A stretch of 64,000 nucleotides of DNA from Aeromonas dhakensis (GCF_000820305.1 NZ_CDBH01000069.1:62001-126000), one strand, 5' to 3'. Counted from the stretch's first letter, positions 28,606-37,631 are shown. A program made the numbers and translations. Notes: a model not told the origin generated them from the letters alone.

Positions 28606-30843
28606 ATGTCATCGGAATCGTTGCACCTGGTTATGGCGGGGAGCAGAAAGCGCCGTATCAAGGATAAGTTGGCCAAGTACGGGGTGACCACGGGCGGAGC
28701 CCTGGTACTGGTCGCCCTGTTGCTTATTTTCTTCTATCTGCTCTATGTGGTGAAACCCATCTTCAATGGCGCCTCCATGGAGCCGACCGCATCGTTTACC
28801 CTGCCCATTCAGGGCAAGACCGCCTGGCTCGGGGTGGAGGAGCAGAACGAGATCGGCTATCGCTTCAGCGACCAGGGCCAGGTCAACTTCTTTGCCGTCC
28901 AGAATGATGGCAAGGTCAAGGTGGGCCAGTCGCTCGGCCAGGCACAGGTAAAGGGTGACATCACCGCCGTCGCGCCGCCGTCGCCGGGCCAGAAGCTGAT
29001 GGCCTACGGTTTTGCCGACGGCAAGGCCCAGGTGGTGCAGCCCGCTTTCAAGGTCTCCTATCCCAACGACGTGCGGGTCATCGAGCCCAGTCTGCAGTAC
29101 CCCTTCGGCGAAGAGCCGGTCGTGGTGGACCCTGCGGGCAAGGCACTGTCGCTGATGGTATTTGAAGCCACCAAGGATAAGATGGCCACCGCGGCCGTGA
29201 CCGCTGATGGTCGCGGCGTCATGATGGTGATGAGCGGCGAGGAGAACTTCCTCTCCGGCGAAGTCGAGTGGAGCGCCCAGAACTACAGCATCCCGTCCCT
29301 GCCGCGTCACGTGGATCAGATGTTGCTGACCCCCAACCTGCGCATCCTGTTCGTGCGTGAGGGCAATCGCCTCTCGGTCTACGACATCCACAACCTGAAC
29401 GACATCTCCCTGCGCAACGTGCTGGAGATCAACGCCCCCGATGCCAACGTGACCCGGGTCGAGCTGCTCTCCGGCGCCTCCTCCCTGCTGGTGGGCAACG
29501 ACAATGGCGTCATCTCCCAGTGGTTCGAAGTGGCCCGGGATGGCAAGCGCCAGTTCACCCAGATCCGCGATTTCAAGGGCGATGGTGCCGTGGCGCAGCT
29601 GACCCCCGAACATTTTCGCAAGGGCTTCATCAGTGCCGACAAGAGTGGCACCATCAGCTTCTTCCACGCCACCGGCGAAACCAAGTTGCTGAGTGAGAAG
29701 GTGGAGGGCGGTCCGCTGGCGGCGCTGGCTATCTCCCCCCGTCACAACGTGCTGCTGATGCAGCAGGGGGATGCCTTCAAGCTGTTTGCGGTGGAGAACG
29801 AGCACCCCGAGGTGACCTGGTCGGCGCTCTGGCAACAGGTGTGGTATGAAGGCTACCCCGAGCCCCAGTACGTGTGGCAGTCCACCTCCGCCAGCAACGA
29901 CTTCGAAGCCAAGCTGAGCCTGGTGCCGCTGGTGTTCGGTACCCTCAAGGCTTCCTTCTATGCCATGGTGTTTGCGGTGCCGCTCGGTGTCGCCGGCGCC
30001 ATCTACACCGCCTACTTCATGTCGGCGGGGCTGCGCAAATACGTCAAGCCGACGGTGGAGATCATGGCGGCCCTGCCGACCGTTATCCTCGGCTTCCTGG
30101 CGGGTCTGTGGCTCGCTCCCATCATCGAGGGGGCGCTGCCCGGCGTGGTACTGCTGCTGATCCTGCTGCCGATGGGGATGCTGTTGACCGCCCTGGTCTG
30201 GAACTACCTGCCGGAGCGCGGCAAATCCTGGCTGCCGGAGGGGTGGCACGCCATCCTGCTGATCCCGGTGTTGCTGCTGATTGGTTGGGGCGCCTTCGCG
30301 GTGAGCCCGCTCATCGAGAACGCCTTCATGCACGGTGACTCGCGCATCTGGCTGACCCACGACATGGGCATCAAGTTTGACCAGCGCAACTCCCTGGTGG
30401 TCGGCATCGCCATGGGCTTTGCGGTCATTCCCACCATCTTCTCCATCGCCGAAGATGCTGTCTTCTCGGTGCCCAAGCACCTCACCCAGGGCTCCCTGGC
30501 CCTCGGTGCTACGCCGTGGCAGACCCTGAGCCGGGTGGTGATCCTCACCGCCAGCCCGGGCATCTTCTCGGCGGTGATGATGGGCCTTGGCCGCGCCGTG
30601 GGCGAGACCATGATAGTGCTGATGGCCACCGGCAATACCCCCATCATGGACTTCTCCATGTTCCAGGGGCTGCGCACTCTGGCCGCCAACATCGCGGTGG
30701 AGATGCCGGAATCGGAAGTGGGCAGCTCTCACTATCGGGTACTGTTCCTCGCCGCCTTCGTGCTGTTCGTGTTCACCTTCTTGTTCAATACCCTGGCCGA
30801 GTTCATCCGTCAGCGGTTGCGTGAAAAATACAGCTCCCTGTGA
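28606..30843 (+). CDS. pstC: Phosphate ABC transporter permease PstC, large form
   Basis: The 745-residue membrane protein is one half of the phosphate channel. One N-terminal helix (about residues 28-52) is followed by about 370 residues of exported domain with repeated beta-rich segments (for example LLVGNDNGVISQWFEV), then the ABC permease core (about 445-740) with LTQGSLALGATPWQT and GLGRAVGETMIVLMATGN. The E. coli protein is only about 320 residues, so this is the long version found in Vibrio, Shewanella and Aeromonas. GAGG precedes ATG 28606. It is first in pstCAB-phoU and directly behind a Pho box. Confidence 0.9.
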   Translation: MSSESLHLVMAGSRKRRIKDKLAKYGVTTGGALVLVALLLIFFYLLYVVKPIFNGASMEPTASFTLPIQGKTAWLGVEEQNEIGYRFSDQGQVNFFAVQNDGKVKVGQSLGQAQVKGDITAVAPPSPGQKLMAYGFADGKAQVVQPAFKVSYPNDVRVIEPSLQYPFGEEPVVVDPAGKALSLMVFEATKDKMATAAVTADGRGVMMVMSGEENFLSGEVEWSAQNYSIPSLPRHVDQMLLTPNLRILFVREGNRLSVYDIHNLNDISLRNVLEINAPDANVTRVELLSGASSLLVGNDNGVISQWFEVARDGKRQFTQIRDFKGDGAVAQLTPEHFRKGFISADKSGTISFFHATGETKLLSEKVEGGPLAALAISPRHNVLLMQQGDAFKLFAVENEHPEVTWSALWQQVWYEGYPEPQYVWQSTSASNDFEAKLSLVPLVFGTLKASFYAMVFAVPLGVAGAIYTAYFMSAGLRKYVKPTVEIMAALPTVILGFLAGLWLAPIIEGALPGVVLLLILLPMGMLLTALVWNYLPERGKSWLPEGWHAILLIPVLLLIGWGAFAVSPLIENAFMHGDSRIWLTHDMGIKFDQRNSLVVGIAMGFAVIPTIFSIAEDAVFSVPKHLTQGSLALGATPWQTLSRVVILTASPGIFSAVMMGLGRAVGETMIVLMATGNTPIMDFSMFQGLRTLAANIAVEMPESEVGSSHYRVLFLAAFVLFVFTFLFNTLAEFIRQRLREKYSSL

Positions 30844-30875
30844 TGGGCTGCTCTGTAAGGATCGAGGAATCGACA

Positions 30876-32525
30876 ATGGGTAAGTGGTTTAAATCGGGGG
30901 CCCCCTGGATCTGGATGACCGGCGGCGCCGTCAGCCTGAGTCTGGTAGCGGTACTGGGTCTGCTGCTGCTGATCGGCTGGCGTGGTCTGGTCTACTTCTG
31001 GCCCCACCCCATCTATGAGTGGCAATTGGAAGACGCCCAGGGCAACAAGAGCGTGCTGATCGGCGAAATCAACGACCGCGAGCTGGTGCCGGTCGAGCGG
31101 CTGCGGGCCGCCGGCCTGCCGCTGGCAGGGGAGGAGCGCGAGCTGCTGACCCGCTATCTGGTCAAGACCGGCAACCGCGAGTTCGTCGACCTGGACTTCC
31201 GCTGGGTGCTGGAGACCGACATCAAGTCCCAGAGCCTGCCGGCGGAGCTGGCCATGGTGGAACGTGCCACCAACGGCAACTTCTACGGCTACATAGTGGG
31301 GGTGAAAGAGGATGGCCGCGAGCTCACCTCGGATCTGCATCCTGCCCTGCAGCGGGTGCTGGCGCGGGCCAATGGCCTCTCAAGCCAAGCCGACGATCTG
31401 CAAAAAGGGGACATCGGCAGCATCAACTACCAGCTGGAGCGGCTGCGCCTCAAAGAGCGCAAGGCCGAGCTGGACGACAAGCTGACCGATCAGCTTAAAG
31501 CTGAGCTGGCGAGCGAGCGTCAGGCCCTCAACGATCGTTATCAGGTGCTGGAGAAGGAGCTCTTCTCCCTGCGTGCCCAGGCAGACAGAGACAACATCAC
31601 GGTCAAGGACATGCGTGGCGAACTGGTGACCATGCCCATGTCCAAGGTGCTGGACGTGGTGTGGCCCAACGACATGAGCCTGCCGGCCAAGGTGGGTTAC
31701 TGGTTCCACCAGATCGGCAAGTTCGTCTCCGACGATCCGCGCGAGGCCAACACCGAGGGCGGGGTGTTCCCGGCCATCTTCGGTACCGTCTTCATGGTGT
31801 TCCTGATGGCGATCATCGTGACTCCGCTGGGGGTCATCGCAGCGGTCTACCTGCACGAGTACGCGGGCAAGAACAGCCTGACCAAGATCATTCGCATCGC
31901 GGTGATCAACCTGGCGGGCGTGCCCTCCATCGTGTACGGCGTGTTCGGTCTGGGCTTCTTCGTCTACACCCTCGGTGGTTCGCTGGACCAGCTGTTCTAT
32001 CCGGAAGCGCTGCCGAGCCCGACCTTCGGCTCCCCTGGCGTCATCTGGTCGGCGCTGACCCTGGCCATCCTGACCCTGCCGGTGGTGATCGTCTCCACCG
32101 AAGAGGGGCTGGCCCGGATCCCGAGTACCATCCGTCAGGGGTCCCTCGCGCTGGGGGCTACCCAGGCCGAGACCCTGTGGCGCATCGTGCTGCCCATGGC
32201 AAGCCCGGCCATCATGACCGGCCTCATCCTGGCCATCGCCCGCGCGGCCGGTGAGGTGGCGCCGCTGATGCTGGTGGGGGTGGTGAAACTGGCGCCGACC
32301 CTGCCGATGGACGGCAACTTCCCGTACCTGCACGTGGAGCGCAAGTTCATGCACCTGGGCTTCCACATCTATGACGTCGGCTTCCAGAGCCCGAACGTCG
32401 AGGCGGCGCGCCCGCTGGTCTACGCCACCTCCTTCCTGCTGGTGACGGTGATCGTCGGCCTCAACCTGACGGCCATCGGTATCCGCAACCATTTGCGTGA
32501 AAAATTCCGGTCGCTGGAACATTGA
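30876..32525 (+). CDS. pstA: Phosphate ABC transporter permease PstA, large form
   Basis: The 549-residue protein is the second half of the phosphate channel. After one N-terminal helix comes an exported insert with a clear coiled coil (about residues 165-235: long runs of Glu, Lys, Leu and Arg). The permease core follows (about 290-545) with IPSTIRQGSLALGATQAETLWRIVLP and IARAAGEVAPLMLVG. E. coli PstA is about 300 residues. ATG 30876 has GAGGA 9 nt upstream; the codons overlapping the pstC stop lack a Shine-Dalgarno. Confidence 0.9.
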   Translation: MGKWFKSGAPWIWMTGGAVSLSLVAVLGLLLLIGWRGLVYFWPHPIYEWQLEDAQGNKSVLIGEINDRELVPVERLRAAGLPLAGEERELLTRYLVKTGNREFVDLDFRWVLETDIKSQSLPAELAMVERATNGNFYGYIVGVKEDGRELTSDLHPALQRVLARANGLSSQADDLQKGDIGSINYQLERLRLKERKAELDDKLTDQLKAELASERQALNDRYQVLEKELFSLRAQADRDNITVKDMRGELVTMPMSKVLDVVWPNDMSLPAKVGYWFHQIGKFVSDDPREANTEGGVFPAIFGTVFMVFLMAIIVTPLGVIAAVYLHEYAGKNSLTKIIRIAVINLAGVPSIVYGVFGLGFFVYTLGGSLDQLFYPEALPSPTFGSPGVIWSALTLAILTLPVVIVSTEEGLARIPSTIRQGSLALGATQAETLWRIVLPMASPAIMTGLILAIARAAGEVAPLMLVGVVKLAPTLPMDGNFPYLHVERKFMHLGFHIYDVGFQSPNVEAARPLVYATSFLLVTVIVGLNLTAIGIRNHLREKFRSLEH

Positions 32526-32547
32526 TAGACCAGCCACTACAGAGACG

Positions 32548-32608
32548 GGCAGGGAACTGGGTTCCCTGCCAGCCAAACGTTCCGGCCGCGGGCAATGAGA
32601 GTGCCCGC
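32548..32608 (+). repeat. Two intercistronic hairpins between pstA and pstB
   Basis: GGCAGGGAAC pairs with its complement (32548-32557 and 32561-32570, 3-nt loop). GCGGGCA pairs with TGCCCGC (32588-32594 and 32602-32608). No T run follows, so mRNA protection or partial attenuation is likelier than full termination. Confidence 0.5.
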
Positions 32609-32635
32609 CGCCACCGACAGATTTTGAGGTAACAG

Positions 32636-33454
32636 ATGATCAACGTAACGACCGCAGCGACCCAGCATACCGCGACCGACCTGCTCAACCTGAGCCCGGA
32701 GCAGACCGCGCTGGAGGTGAAGGATCTCAACCTGTACTACGGCAACAAGCAGGCGCTGTTCAACGTCAACATGAAGATCCCCAAGGGCCAGGTCACCGCC
32801 TTTATCGGCCCTTCAGGCTGCGGCAAGTCCACCCTGCTGCGCTGCATCAACCGGATGAACGACCTGGTGGAGATCTGCCGCATCGAGGGCGAGATCCAGC
32901 TGCACGGCCACAACATCTACGACAAAAGCGTCGATGTCTCCGCCCTGCGCCGTCAGGTGGGCATGGTGTTCCAGCGCCCAAACCCCTTCCCCAAGTCCAT
33001 CTACGAGAACGTGGTCTATGGCCTGCGCCTGCAGGGCATCAACGACAGACGTACCCTGGACGAGGCGGCCGAGCGCTCCCTGCGCGGCGCGGCCCTGTGG
33101 GACGAGGTGAAGGATCGTCTGCACGACAATGCCTTCGGCCTATCCGGTGGTCAGCAGCAGCGGCTGGTGATTGCCCGCGCCATCGCCATCGAGCCGGAAG
33201 TGCTGTTGCTCGATGAACCCACCTCGGCGCTCGACCCCATCTCCACCCTCACCATCGAGGAGCTGATCAACGAGCTCAAGAGCCAGTTCACCGTGGTGAT
33301 TGTCACCCACAACATGCAGCAGGCGGCGCGGGTCTCGGATCAGACCGCTTTCATGTACATGGGCGAGCTCATCGAGTACTCGGACACCAACACCATCTTC
33401 ACCACCCCGGCCAAGAAGAAGACCGAAGACTACATCACCGGTCGTTACGGCTAA
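32636..33454 (+). CDS. pstB: Phosphate ABC transporter ATPase PstB
   Basis: The 272-residue ATPase powers phosphate import. Walker A is GPSGCGKST, the signature is [16 protein letters not shown], Walker B is [13 protein letters not shown], and the switch His lies in [15 protein letters not shown]. The PstB-specific [27 protein letters not shown] block confirms the phosphate subfamily. GAGGT precedes the ATG. It is followed by two truncated copies of the phoU start and then phoU. Confidence 0.96.
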   Translation: MINVTTAATQHTATDLLNLSPEQTALEVKDLNLYYGNKQALFNVNMKIPKGQVTAFIGPSGCGKSTLLRCINRMNDLVEICRIEGEIQLHGHNIYDKSVDVSALRRQVGMVFQRPNPFPKSIYENVVYGLRLQGINDRRTLDEAAERSLRGAALWDEVKDRLHDNAFGLSGGQQQRLVIARAIAIEPEVLLLDEPTSALDPISTLTIEELINELKSQFTVVIVTHNMQQAARVSDQTAFMYMGELIEYSDTNTIFTTPAKKKTEDYITGRYG

Positions 33455-33457
33455 GGG

Positions 33458-33514
33458 ATGCTGGTGATGGAGATGAGCATCAACAAACAGATTACCGGTC
33501 AGTTCAACGACTAG
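33458..33514 (+). CDS. First truncated copy of the phoU start (18 codons)
   Basis: The ORF begins 3 nt after the pstB stop and ends at TAG. It contains MSINKQITGQFND, nearly the same as phoU residues 4-16. Its stop comes where phoU continues. It has a Shine-Dalgarno-like AAGGG. It could be a translated leader peptide or a decayed duplicate. Confidence 0.4.
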   Translation: MLVMEMSINKQITGQFND

Positions 33515-33680
33515 GGCGTGTTGGTGCAACAAGGGTTATGGGGATGAGCAAGATGAGCATCAACAAACAGATTACCCGTCAGTTCAACGACTAAGGCATA
33601 CTCGGAGCATCAAGGATTATTGGTATGGACAATATGAACCTCAACAAACACATCTCCGGTCAGTTCAATGCCGAGCTCGA
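33467..33680 (+). repeat. Tandem triplication of the phoU 5' end
   Basis: Three copies of a unit of about 80 bp lie side by side; equivalent positions are 33476, 33556 and 33637 (steps of 80 and 81 bp). Copies 1 and 2 differ at about three bases over a 45-bp core; copy 3 is the real phoU start and is more diverged ([13 protein letters not shown]). The inter-copy parts, each holding an AAGGG/AAGGA and ATG, also align. Confidence 0.85.
33538..33594 (+). CDS. Second truncated copy of the phoU start (18 codons)
   Basis: ATG 33538 to TAA 33594, the same length as the first copy. It contains MSINKQITRQFND. AAGGG lies just before the ATG, with only 2-nt spacing; ATG 33544 in the same frame has better spacing. 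Function unknown. Confidence 0.4.
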   Translation: MGMSKMSINKQITRQFND

Positions 33681-34335
33681 GAGCGTGCGCAACCAGGTGC
33701 TGGTGATGGGCGGGCTGGTGGAGCAGCAGCTGACCGACGCCATCGCGGCGATCCACGATCAGGATCTGGACGCGGCGCGCAAGATCGTGGCCAACGACCA
33801 TAACGTCAACGCCATGGAAGTGGCGATCGACGAGGAGTGCACCCGCATCATCGCCAAGCGCCAGCCCACTGCCTCCGACCTGCGGCTGGTGATGGCCATC
33901 ATCAAGACCATCACCGACCTTGAGCGCATTGGCGATGTGGCGGACAAGATCGCCCGCATGCTGACCGACAACGCCAACAAGCCGCAGCCGCCGCTGGTGT
34001 CGCTGGAGAACATGGGCCGCCGCACCATCAAGATGCTGCACGACGTGCTGGACGCCTTCGCCCGCATGGATCTCGATGCTGCGCTGGCGGTCTACAAGGA
34101 AGATGACAAGGTGGACCGGGAGTACGAGTCCATCATCCGCGAGCTGATGACCTACATGATGGAAGATCCGCGCACCATACCGCAGGTACTAAACGTTCTG
34201 TGGGCGGCGCGGGCCATCGAGCGGGTCGGCGATCGCTGCCAGCACATCTGCGAATACATCGTCTACTACGTGAAAGGCAAGGACGTGCGCCACACCAAGG
34301 CGGACGACCTGGGCACCCTGCTGGGGAAAGGGTGA
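33625..34335 (+). CDS. phoU: Phosphate signalling protein PhoU
   Basis: The 236-residue protein is made of two three-helix bundles with the metal-binding pattern [26 protein letters not shown] repeated as [24 protein letters not shown]. PhoU connects the Pst transporter to PhoR and silences the Pho regulon in high phosphate. AAGGA is 8 nt before ATG 33625. Gene order pstB-phoU is standard; phoB and phoR are not in this window. Confidence 0.95.
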   Translation: MDNMNLNKHISGQFNAELESVRNQVLVMGGLVEQQLTDAIAAIHDQDLDAARKIVANDHNVNAMEVAIDEECTRIIAKRQPTASDLRLVMAIIKTITDLERIGDVADKIARMLTDNANKPQPPLVSLENMGRRTIKMLHDVLDAFARMDLDAALAVYKEDDKVDREYESIIRELMTYMMEDPRTIPQVLNVLWAARAIERVGDRCQHICEYIVYYVKGKDVRHTKADDLGTLLGKG

Positions 34336-34348
34336 GTCTGAAATGAAT

Positions 34349-34374
34349 AAAAAGGCGCTTTGAGCGCCTTTTTT
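34349..34374 (+). terminator. Terminator after phoU
   Basis: AAAAAGGCGCT and its complement (11-bp arms), 3-nt loop, then six T: a textbook intrinsic terminator. Confidence 0.92.
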
Positions 34375-34423
34375 GTTGCCTTTTCAGTCAGTGCAAGATA
34401 TCGCCACCCGACTGGCGCTTTTC

Positions 34424-34527
34424 TGCTAGAATATGCCCCCTGTGTGAGTCCCGGATCGACTCACGGTCCGGTCTCCCGGACCCAGTTTGCCGTCTTGTGC
34501 TAAGGCGGGTGTAGCAATAGGTTAATC
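34424..34527 (+). promoter_or_regulatory. Promoter and structured leader of paeA/ytfL
   Basis: An extended -10 (TG at 34424-34425, TAGAAT 34427-34432) puts the transcript start near 34439. The leader then has three successive stems: 34444-34450 with 34458-34464; 34465-34471 with 34476-34482; and 34490-34494 with 34504-34508. The first two abut without a gap. It does not match the yybP-ykoY motif as I recall it. Confidence 0.5.
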
Positions 34528-35844
34528 ATGAGTTTTGCCGATAGTTTATTTTTCCTGATGCTGCTGGTTGCCGGCAGCGTGTTCTTCTCTCTCTCCGAGA
34601 TCTCCCTCGCCGCCTCCCGCAAGATCAAGTTGCAGGTGATGGCCGATGAGGGCAACCGCCATGCCGAAAAGGTACTGGCACTGCAGGCCCAGCCGGGCAA
34701 CTTCTTTACCGTGGTGCAGATCGGGCTCAATACCGTCGCCATCCTGGGCGGTATCCTGGGCGAATCCGCCCTGAACCCGGCCATCAAGGAGCTGGTCTCC
34801 GAGTTCTATCAGGGGCCCTGGCTGAGTGAAATCAGCTCGGCGACCTCCTTCGTGTTCGTCACCGGCATGTTCATTCTCATCGCCGATCTGATGCCCAAAC
34901 GCCTCGCCATGACCATGCCGGAGCGGATCGCCGTGGTGGTGGTGCGCCCCATGCTGCTGTGCGTCACCCTGCTGATGCCGCTGGTGTGGTTGTTCAACGG
35001 CATGGCCAACGGCCTGTTCCGGTTGCTGCGCATCTCCATGGTGCGTAACGACGAGATCACCTCGGACGACATCTATGCGGTGATGGATGCGGGGGCCGAG
35101 GCCGGCGTCATCCAGCGCGAGGAGCATCAGCTCATCGAGAACGTGTTCGAGCTGCAGTCCCTCGGCGTTACCTCGGCCATGACTGCGCGCGAGAGCCTCA
35201 TCTACTTCACCCTGCAAGAGGGGGAGGAGAGCATCAAGGCCAAGATCGCCGAGCACCCCCACAACAAGTTCCTGGTGTGCGACCACAACCTCGACAGCAT
35301 CAAGGGCTTCGTCGACTCCAAGGAGCTGCTGATCCGGGTCATCAGTGGCCAGAGCATCGATCTCAACAGCGGCTCCCTGGTGCAGAACGTCATCATCATC
35401 CCCGACACCCTCAACCTCTATGAGGCGATGGAGTACTTCAAGAACCATCGCGGCGACTTTGCGGTGGTGATGAACGAGTACGCCCTGGTGGTGGGTATCG
35501 TCACCATGAACGACCTGATGAGTACCGTCATGGGCGAGTGGGCCACCCACGTGGTGGAGGAGCAAATCGTGCAGCGGGATGAGAACTCCTGGCTGGTGGA
35601 CGGGGTGACCCCCATCTCCGACGTGATGCGTGCCTTCGACATCGAGGAGTTCCCGGAAAACCAGAATTATGAAACCATCGCCGGCTTCATCATGTACATG
35701 CTGCGCAAGATCCCCAAGCGAACCGACTCGGTCAAATACGCCGGTTACAAGTTTGAAGTGGTGGACATCGACAGCTACAAGATTGACCAGCTGCTGGTCA
35801 CCCGGGTCGAGGCCACGCCGGCCGACAAGCCCGCTCAGGAATAG
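34528..35844 (+). CDS. paeA: CNNM/CorC-type membrane protein PaeA (YtfL)
   Basis: The 438-residue protein closely resembles E. coli YtfL, which has been renamed PaeA for a role in exporting cadaverine and putrescine. It has a DUF21 membrane domain (about residues 1-180, with SEISLAASRKIKLQ), a CBS pair (about 205-335, with NEYALVVGIVTMNDLM), and a C-terminal CorC_HlyC domain (about 350-430, RKIPKRTDSVKYAGYKFEVVDID). The substrate here is inferred from the homologue; an ion transport role is an alternative. Confidence 0.88.
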   Translation: MSFADSLFFLMLLVAGSVFFSLSEISLAASRKIKLQVMADEGNRHAEKVLALQAQPGNFFTVVQIGLNTVAILGGILGESALNPAIKELVSEFYQGPWLSEISSATSFVFVTGMFILIADLMPKRLAMTMPERIAVVVVRPMLLCVTLLMPLVWLFNGMANGLFRLLRISMVRNDEITSDDIYAVMDAGAEAGVIQREEHQLIENVFELQSLGVTSAMTARESLIYFTLQEGEESIKAKIAEHPHNKFLVCDHNLDSIKGFVDSKELLIRVISGQSIDLNSGSLVQNVIIIPDTLNLYEAMEYFKNHRGDFAVVMNEYALVVGIVTMNDLMSTVMGEWATHVVEEQIVQRDENSWLVDGVTPISDVMRAFDIEEFPENQNYETIAGFIMYMLRKIPKRTDSVKYAGYKFEVVDIDSYKIDQLLVTRVEATPADKPAQE

Positions 35845-35866
35845 TAAAAGGAGCTCGTTAGCAATC

Positions 35867-36409
35867 ATGAAGATGCAGTCTTATTCCCGTGCGCTGGCCT
35901 GTGTAGCGCTCGCCCTGGCACTCGGTGCCTGCAGCCAGAGCGCACCGCGCAAGGCCACTCCCGTCGCCAAGCCGGCCGCTCCCAAGGCTGCCGTGGTCAT
36001 GCCGCAGCCGGATCCCGATGCGGTGGTGCAAAGCGCCGTGGCGGAGCCGAGCCCGGTGTTCGACGAGGAGTATCACGGCCCGGATCAAGGGTCGCTCGAG
36101 TCGGTAACCGCCCTGTTTGCCCGTGGCTACATCGAGTCGGCCATGCGTGAGACCATGCTGGCGGCGGTGCACAGCGACTATCCGCTGCTCGGCATGCGGG
36201 ACGTGCGCCTGACCGACCCGGTGGCCAAGTTCCTCACCTCTGCCCAGGCCCGTACCACGGCCCACGACTACCTCTATGCCGGGGTGCAGCGCCGGTTGGG
36301 GCGCCCGCTCAGCCCCGCCCAGTGGGAGCAGATCTGGCAGGGGTATCCCCAGCAGGGTCGAGTTTCCGACTGGGTCAAACAGACCAAGCGGGTACTGGCC
36401 GGGCGTTGA
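35867..36409 (+). CDS. Predicted lipoprotein of 180 residues
   Basis: A signal peptide with lipobox LGAC (Cys at about residue 22) is followed by a Pro- and Ala-rich linker and a small domain with FARGYIESAMRETMLAAVHSDYPLLGMRDVRLTDPVA. I do not recognise a named family. AAGGAG lies 14 nt before the ATG, and only 22 nt separate it from paeA, so it is probably cotranscribed. Likely location is the periplasmic face of a membrane. Confidence 0.75.
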   Translation: MKMQSYSRALACVALALALGACSQSAPRKATPVAKPAAPKAAVVMPQPDPDAVVQSAVAEPSPVFDEEYHGPDQGSLESVTALFARGYIESAMRETMLAAVHSDYPLLGMRDVRLTDPVAKFLTSAQARTTAHDYLYAGVQRRLGRPLSPAQWEQIWQGYPQQGRVSDWVKQTKRVLAGR

Positions 36410-36431
36410 GCCACCAGTTCATCTGTTGCCA

Positions 36432-36459
36432 CAAGAGGCCACCTTAGGGTGGCCTCTTG
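36432..36459 (+). terminator. Terminator after the lipoprotein gene
   Basis: CAAGAGGCCACC and its complement (12-bp arms) with loop TTAG are followed by CTTTTCT. The remaining 190 bp before the 8-bp repeats show no gene. Confidence 0.85.
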
Positions 36460-36652
36460 CTTTTCTGCCTTCTGCCTTCTGCGTTTGTGGTTTTGCGGTG
36501 ATGCCGGTTGCCGTCGGGCGGGCTTTGCTTTATCTTGTTTTGGCCGTCTAAACATCCATATGTTTTTATGGCTAAATTTTATCCCAGGTGATGAAGGCGA
36601 CGGGTTGCCGCGCCGCCGGGGCAGGCGCAACGGATAAAGCGCACAGTCCCGC

Positions 36653-36708
36653 ACAACAAGACAACAAGACAACAAGACAACAAGACAACAAGACAACAAC
36701 ACAACAAG
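36653..36708 (+). repeat. Seven-copy 8-bp tandem repeat before mmuM
   Basis: The unit ACAACAAG occurs seven times without gaps; the sixth copy ends in C. The array ends 11 nt before ATG 36720. A reading frame from 36588 runs through it into mmuM, so a change of one unit would shift that upstream frame. No clear Shine-Dalgarno lies between array and ATG. Confidence 0.9.
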
Positions 36709-36719
36709 AGACGAGACAG

Positions 36720-37622
36720 ATGGATACGCAGGCATTGTGGATACTGGATGGCGGCATGGGGCGCGAGCTGGCACGGCGGGGCGCGCCGTTTCGCCAGCCG
36801 GAGTGGTCGGCGCTGGCCCTGATGGAGGCCCCCGAGACGGTGCGCGAGGTGCACCGGGCCTATGTGGCGAGCGGGGCCCGGGTCATCACCACCAACAGCT
36901 ATGCGCTGGTGCCGTTTCATATCGGTGAGGCGCGTTTTGCGGCAGAGGGGGAGGAGCTGGCGGCGCTGGCCGGTCAGCTGGCCCGGGAGGTGGCCGACGA
37001 GCAGCCGGGTAGCGTGCAGGTGGCCGGCTCCTTGCCGCCGCTCTTTGGATCCTACCGCGCCGACCTGTTCGACGCGGGCCGGGTGAGCGAGCTGGCGACC
37101 CCGCTTATTCGGGCGCTCTCCCCCCACGTGGATCTCTGGCTGGCCGAGACCATGAGCCTCATCGCCGAGCCGCTGGCCCTCAAGGCTCTGCTGCCCGAGG
37201 ATGGCAAGCCGTTCTGGGTCTCCTTCACCCTGGAGGACGAGGCGCCGGGCAGCGAACCGACCCTGCGCTCCGGTGAGCGGGTGGCCGACGCCGTCGCCGC
37301 CCAGGCGTCGGCCGGGGTGGACGCCATCCTGTTCAACTGCTGCCAGCCCGAGGTGATCGAAGGGGCGCTCAAGGTGGCCAGGGCCGGCTTGCAGGCCCTG
37401 GGGCGCACCGACGTTCGCCTCGGCGCCTATGCCAACGCCTTCCCGCCCCAGCCCAAGGAGGCGACCGCCAACGACGGCCTGGACGAGATCCGCACCGATC
37501 TGGGGCCGCTGGACTACCTCGGCTGGGCCGAGCGCTGGCGCACTGCCGGGGCAAGCCTCATCGGCGGTTGCTGCGGCATCGGGCCCGAGCACATTCAGGC
37601 CCTGGCCAGCCGGCTGCGCTAA
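36720..37622 (+). CDS. mmuM: Homocysteine S-methyltransferase
   Basis: The 300-residue zinc enzyme makes methionine from homocysteine and S-methylmethionine or S-adenosylmethionine. The family start ILDGGMGRELARRG is present, and the zinc ligands are FNCCQPE and GGCCGIGPEHI near the C-terminus. I chose ATG 36720 because family similarity begins there; the frame upstream encodes only the 8-bp repeat. The next gene, 9 nt later, is an amino acid transporter, so the pair is likely one operon. Confidence 0.9.
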   Translation: MDTQALWILDGGMGRELARRGAPFRQPEWSALALMEAPETVREVHRAYVASGARVITTNSYALVPFHIGEARFAAEGEELAALAGQLAREVADEQPGSVQVAGSLPPLFGSYRADLFDAGRVSELATPLIRALSPHVDLWLAETMSLIAEPLALKALLPEDGKPFWVSFTLEDEAPGSEPTLRSGERVADAVAAQASAGVDAILFNCCQPEVIEGALKVARAGLQALGRTDVRLGAYANAFPPQPKEATANDGLDEIRTDLGPLDYLGWAERWRTAGASLIGGCCGIGPEHIQALASRLR

Positions 37623-37631
37623 GGAGAGACC

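Noticed and set aside
28609-30876. 755-codon minus-strand frame
   Set aside because: Antisense to pstC, with biased composition and no start signal; a GC-content shadow.
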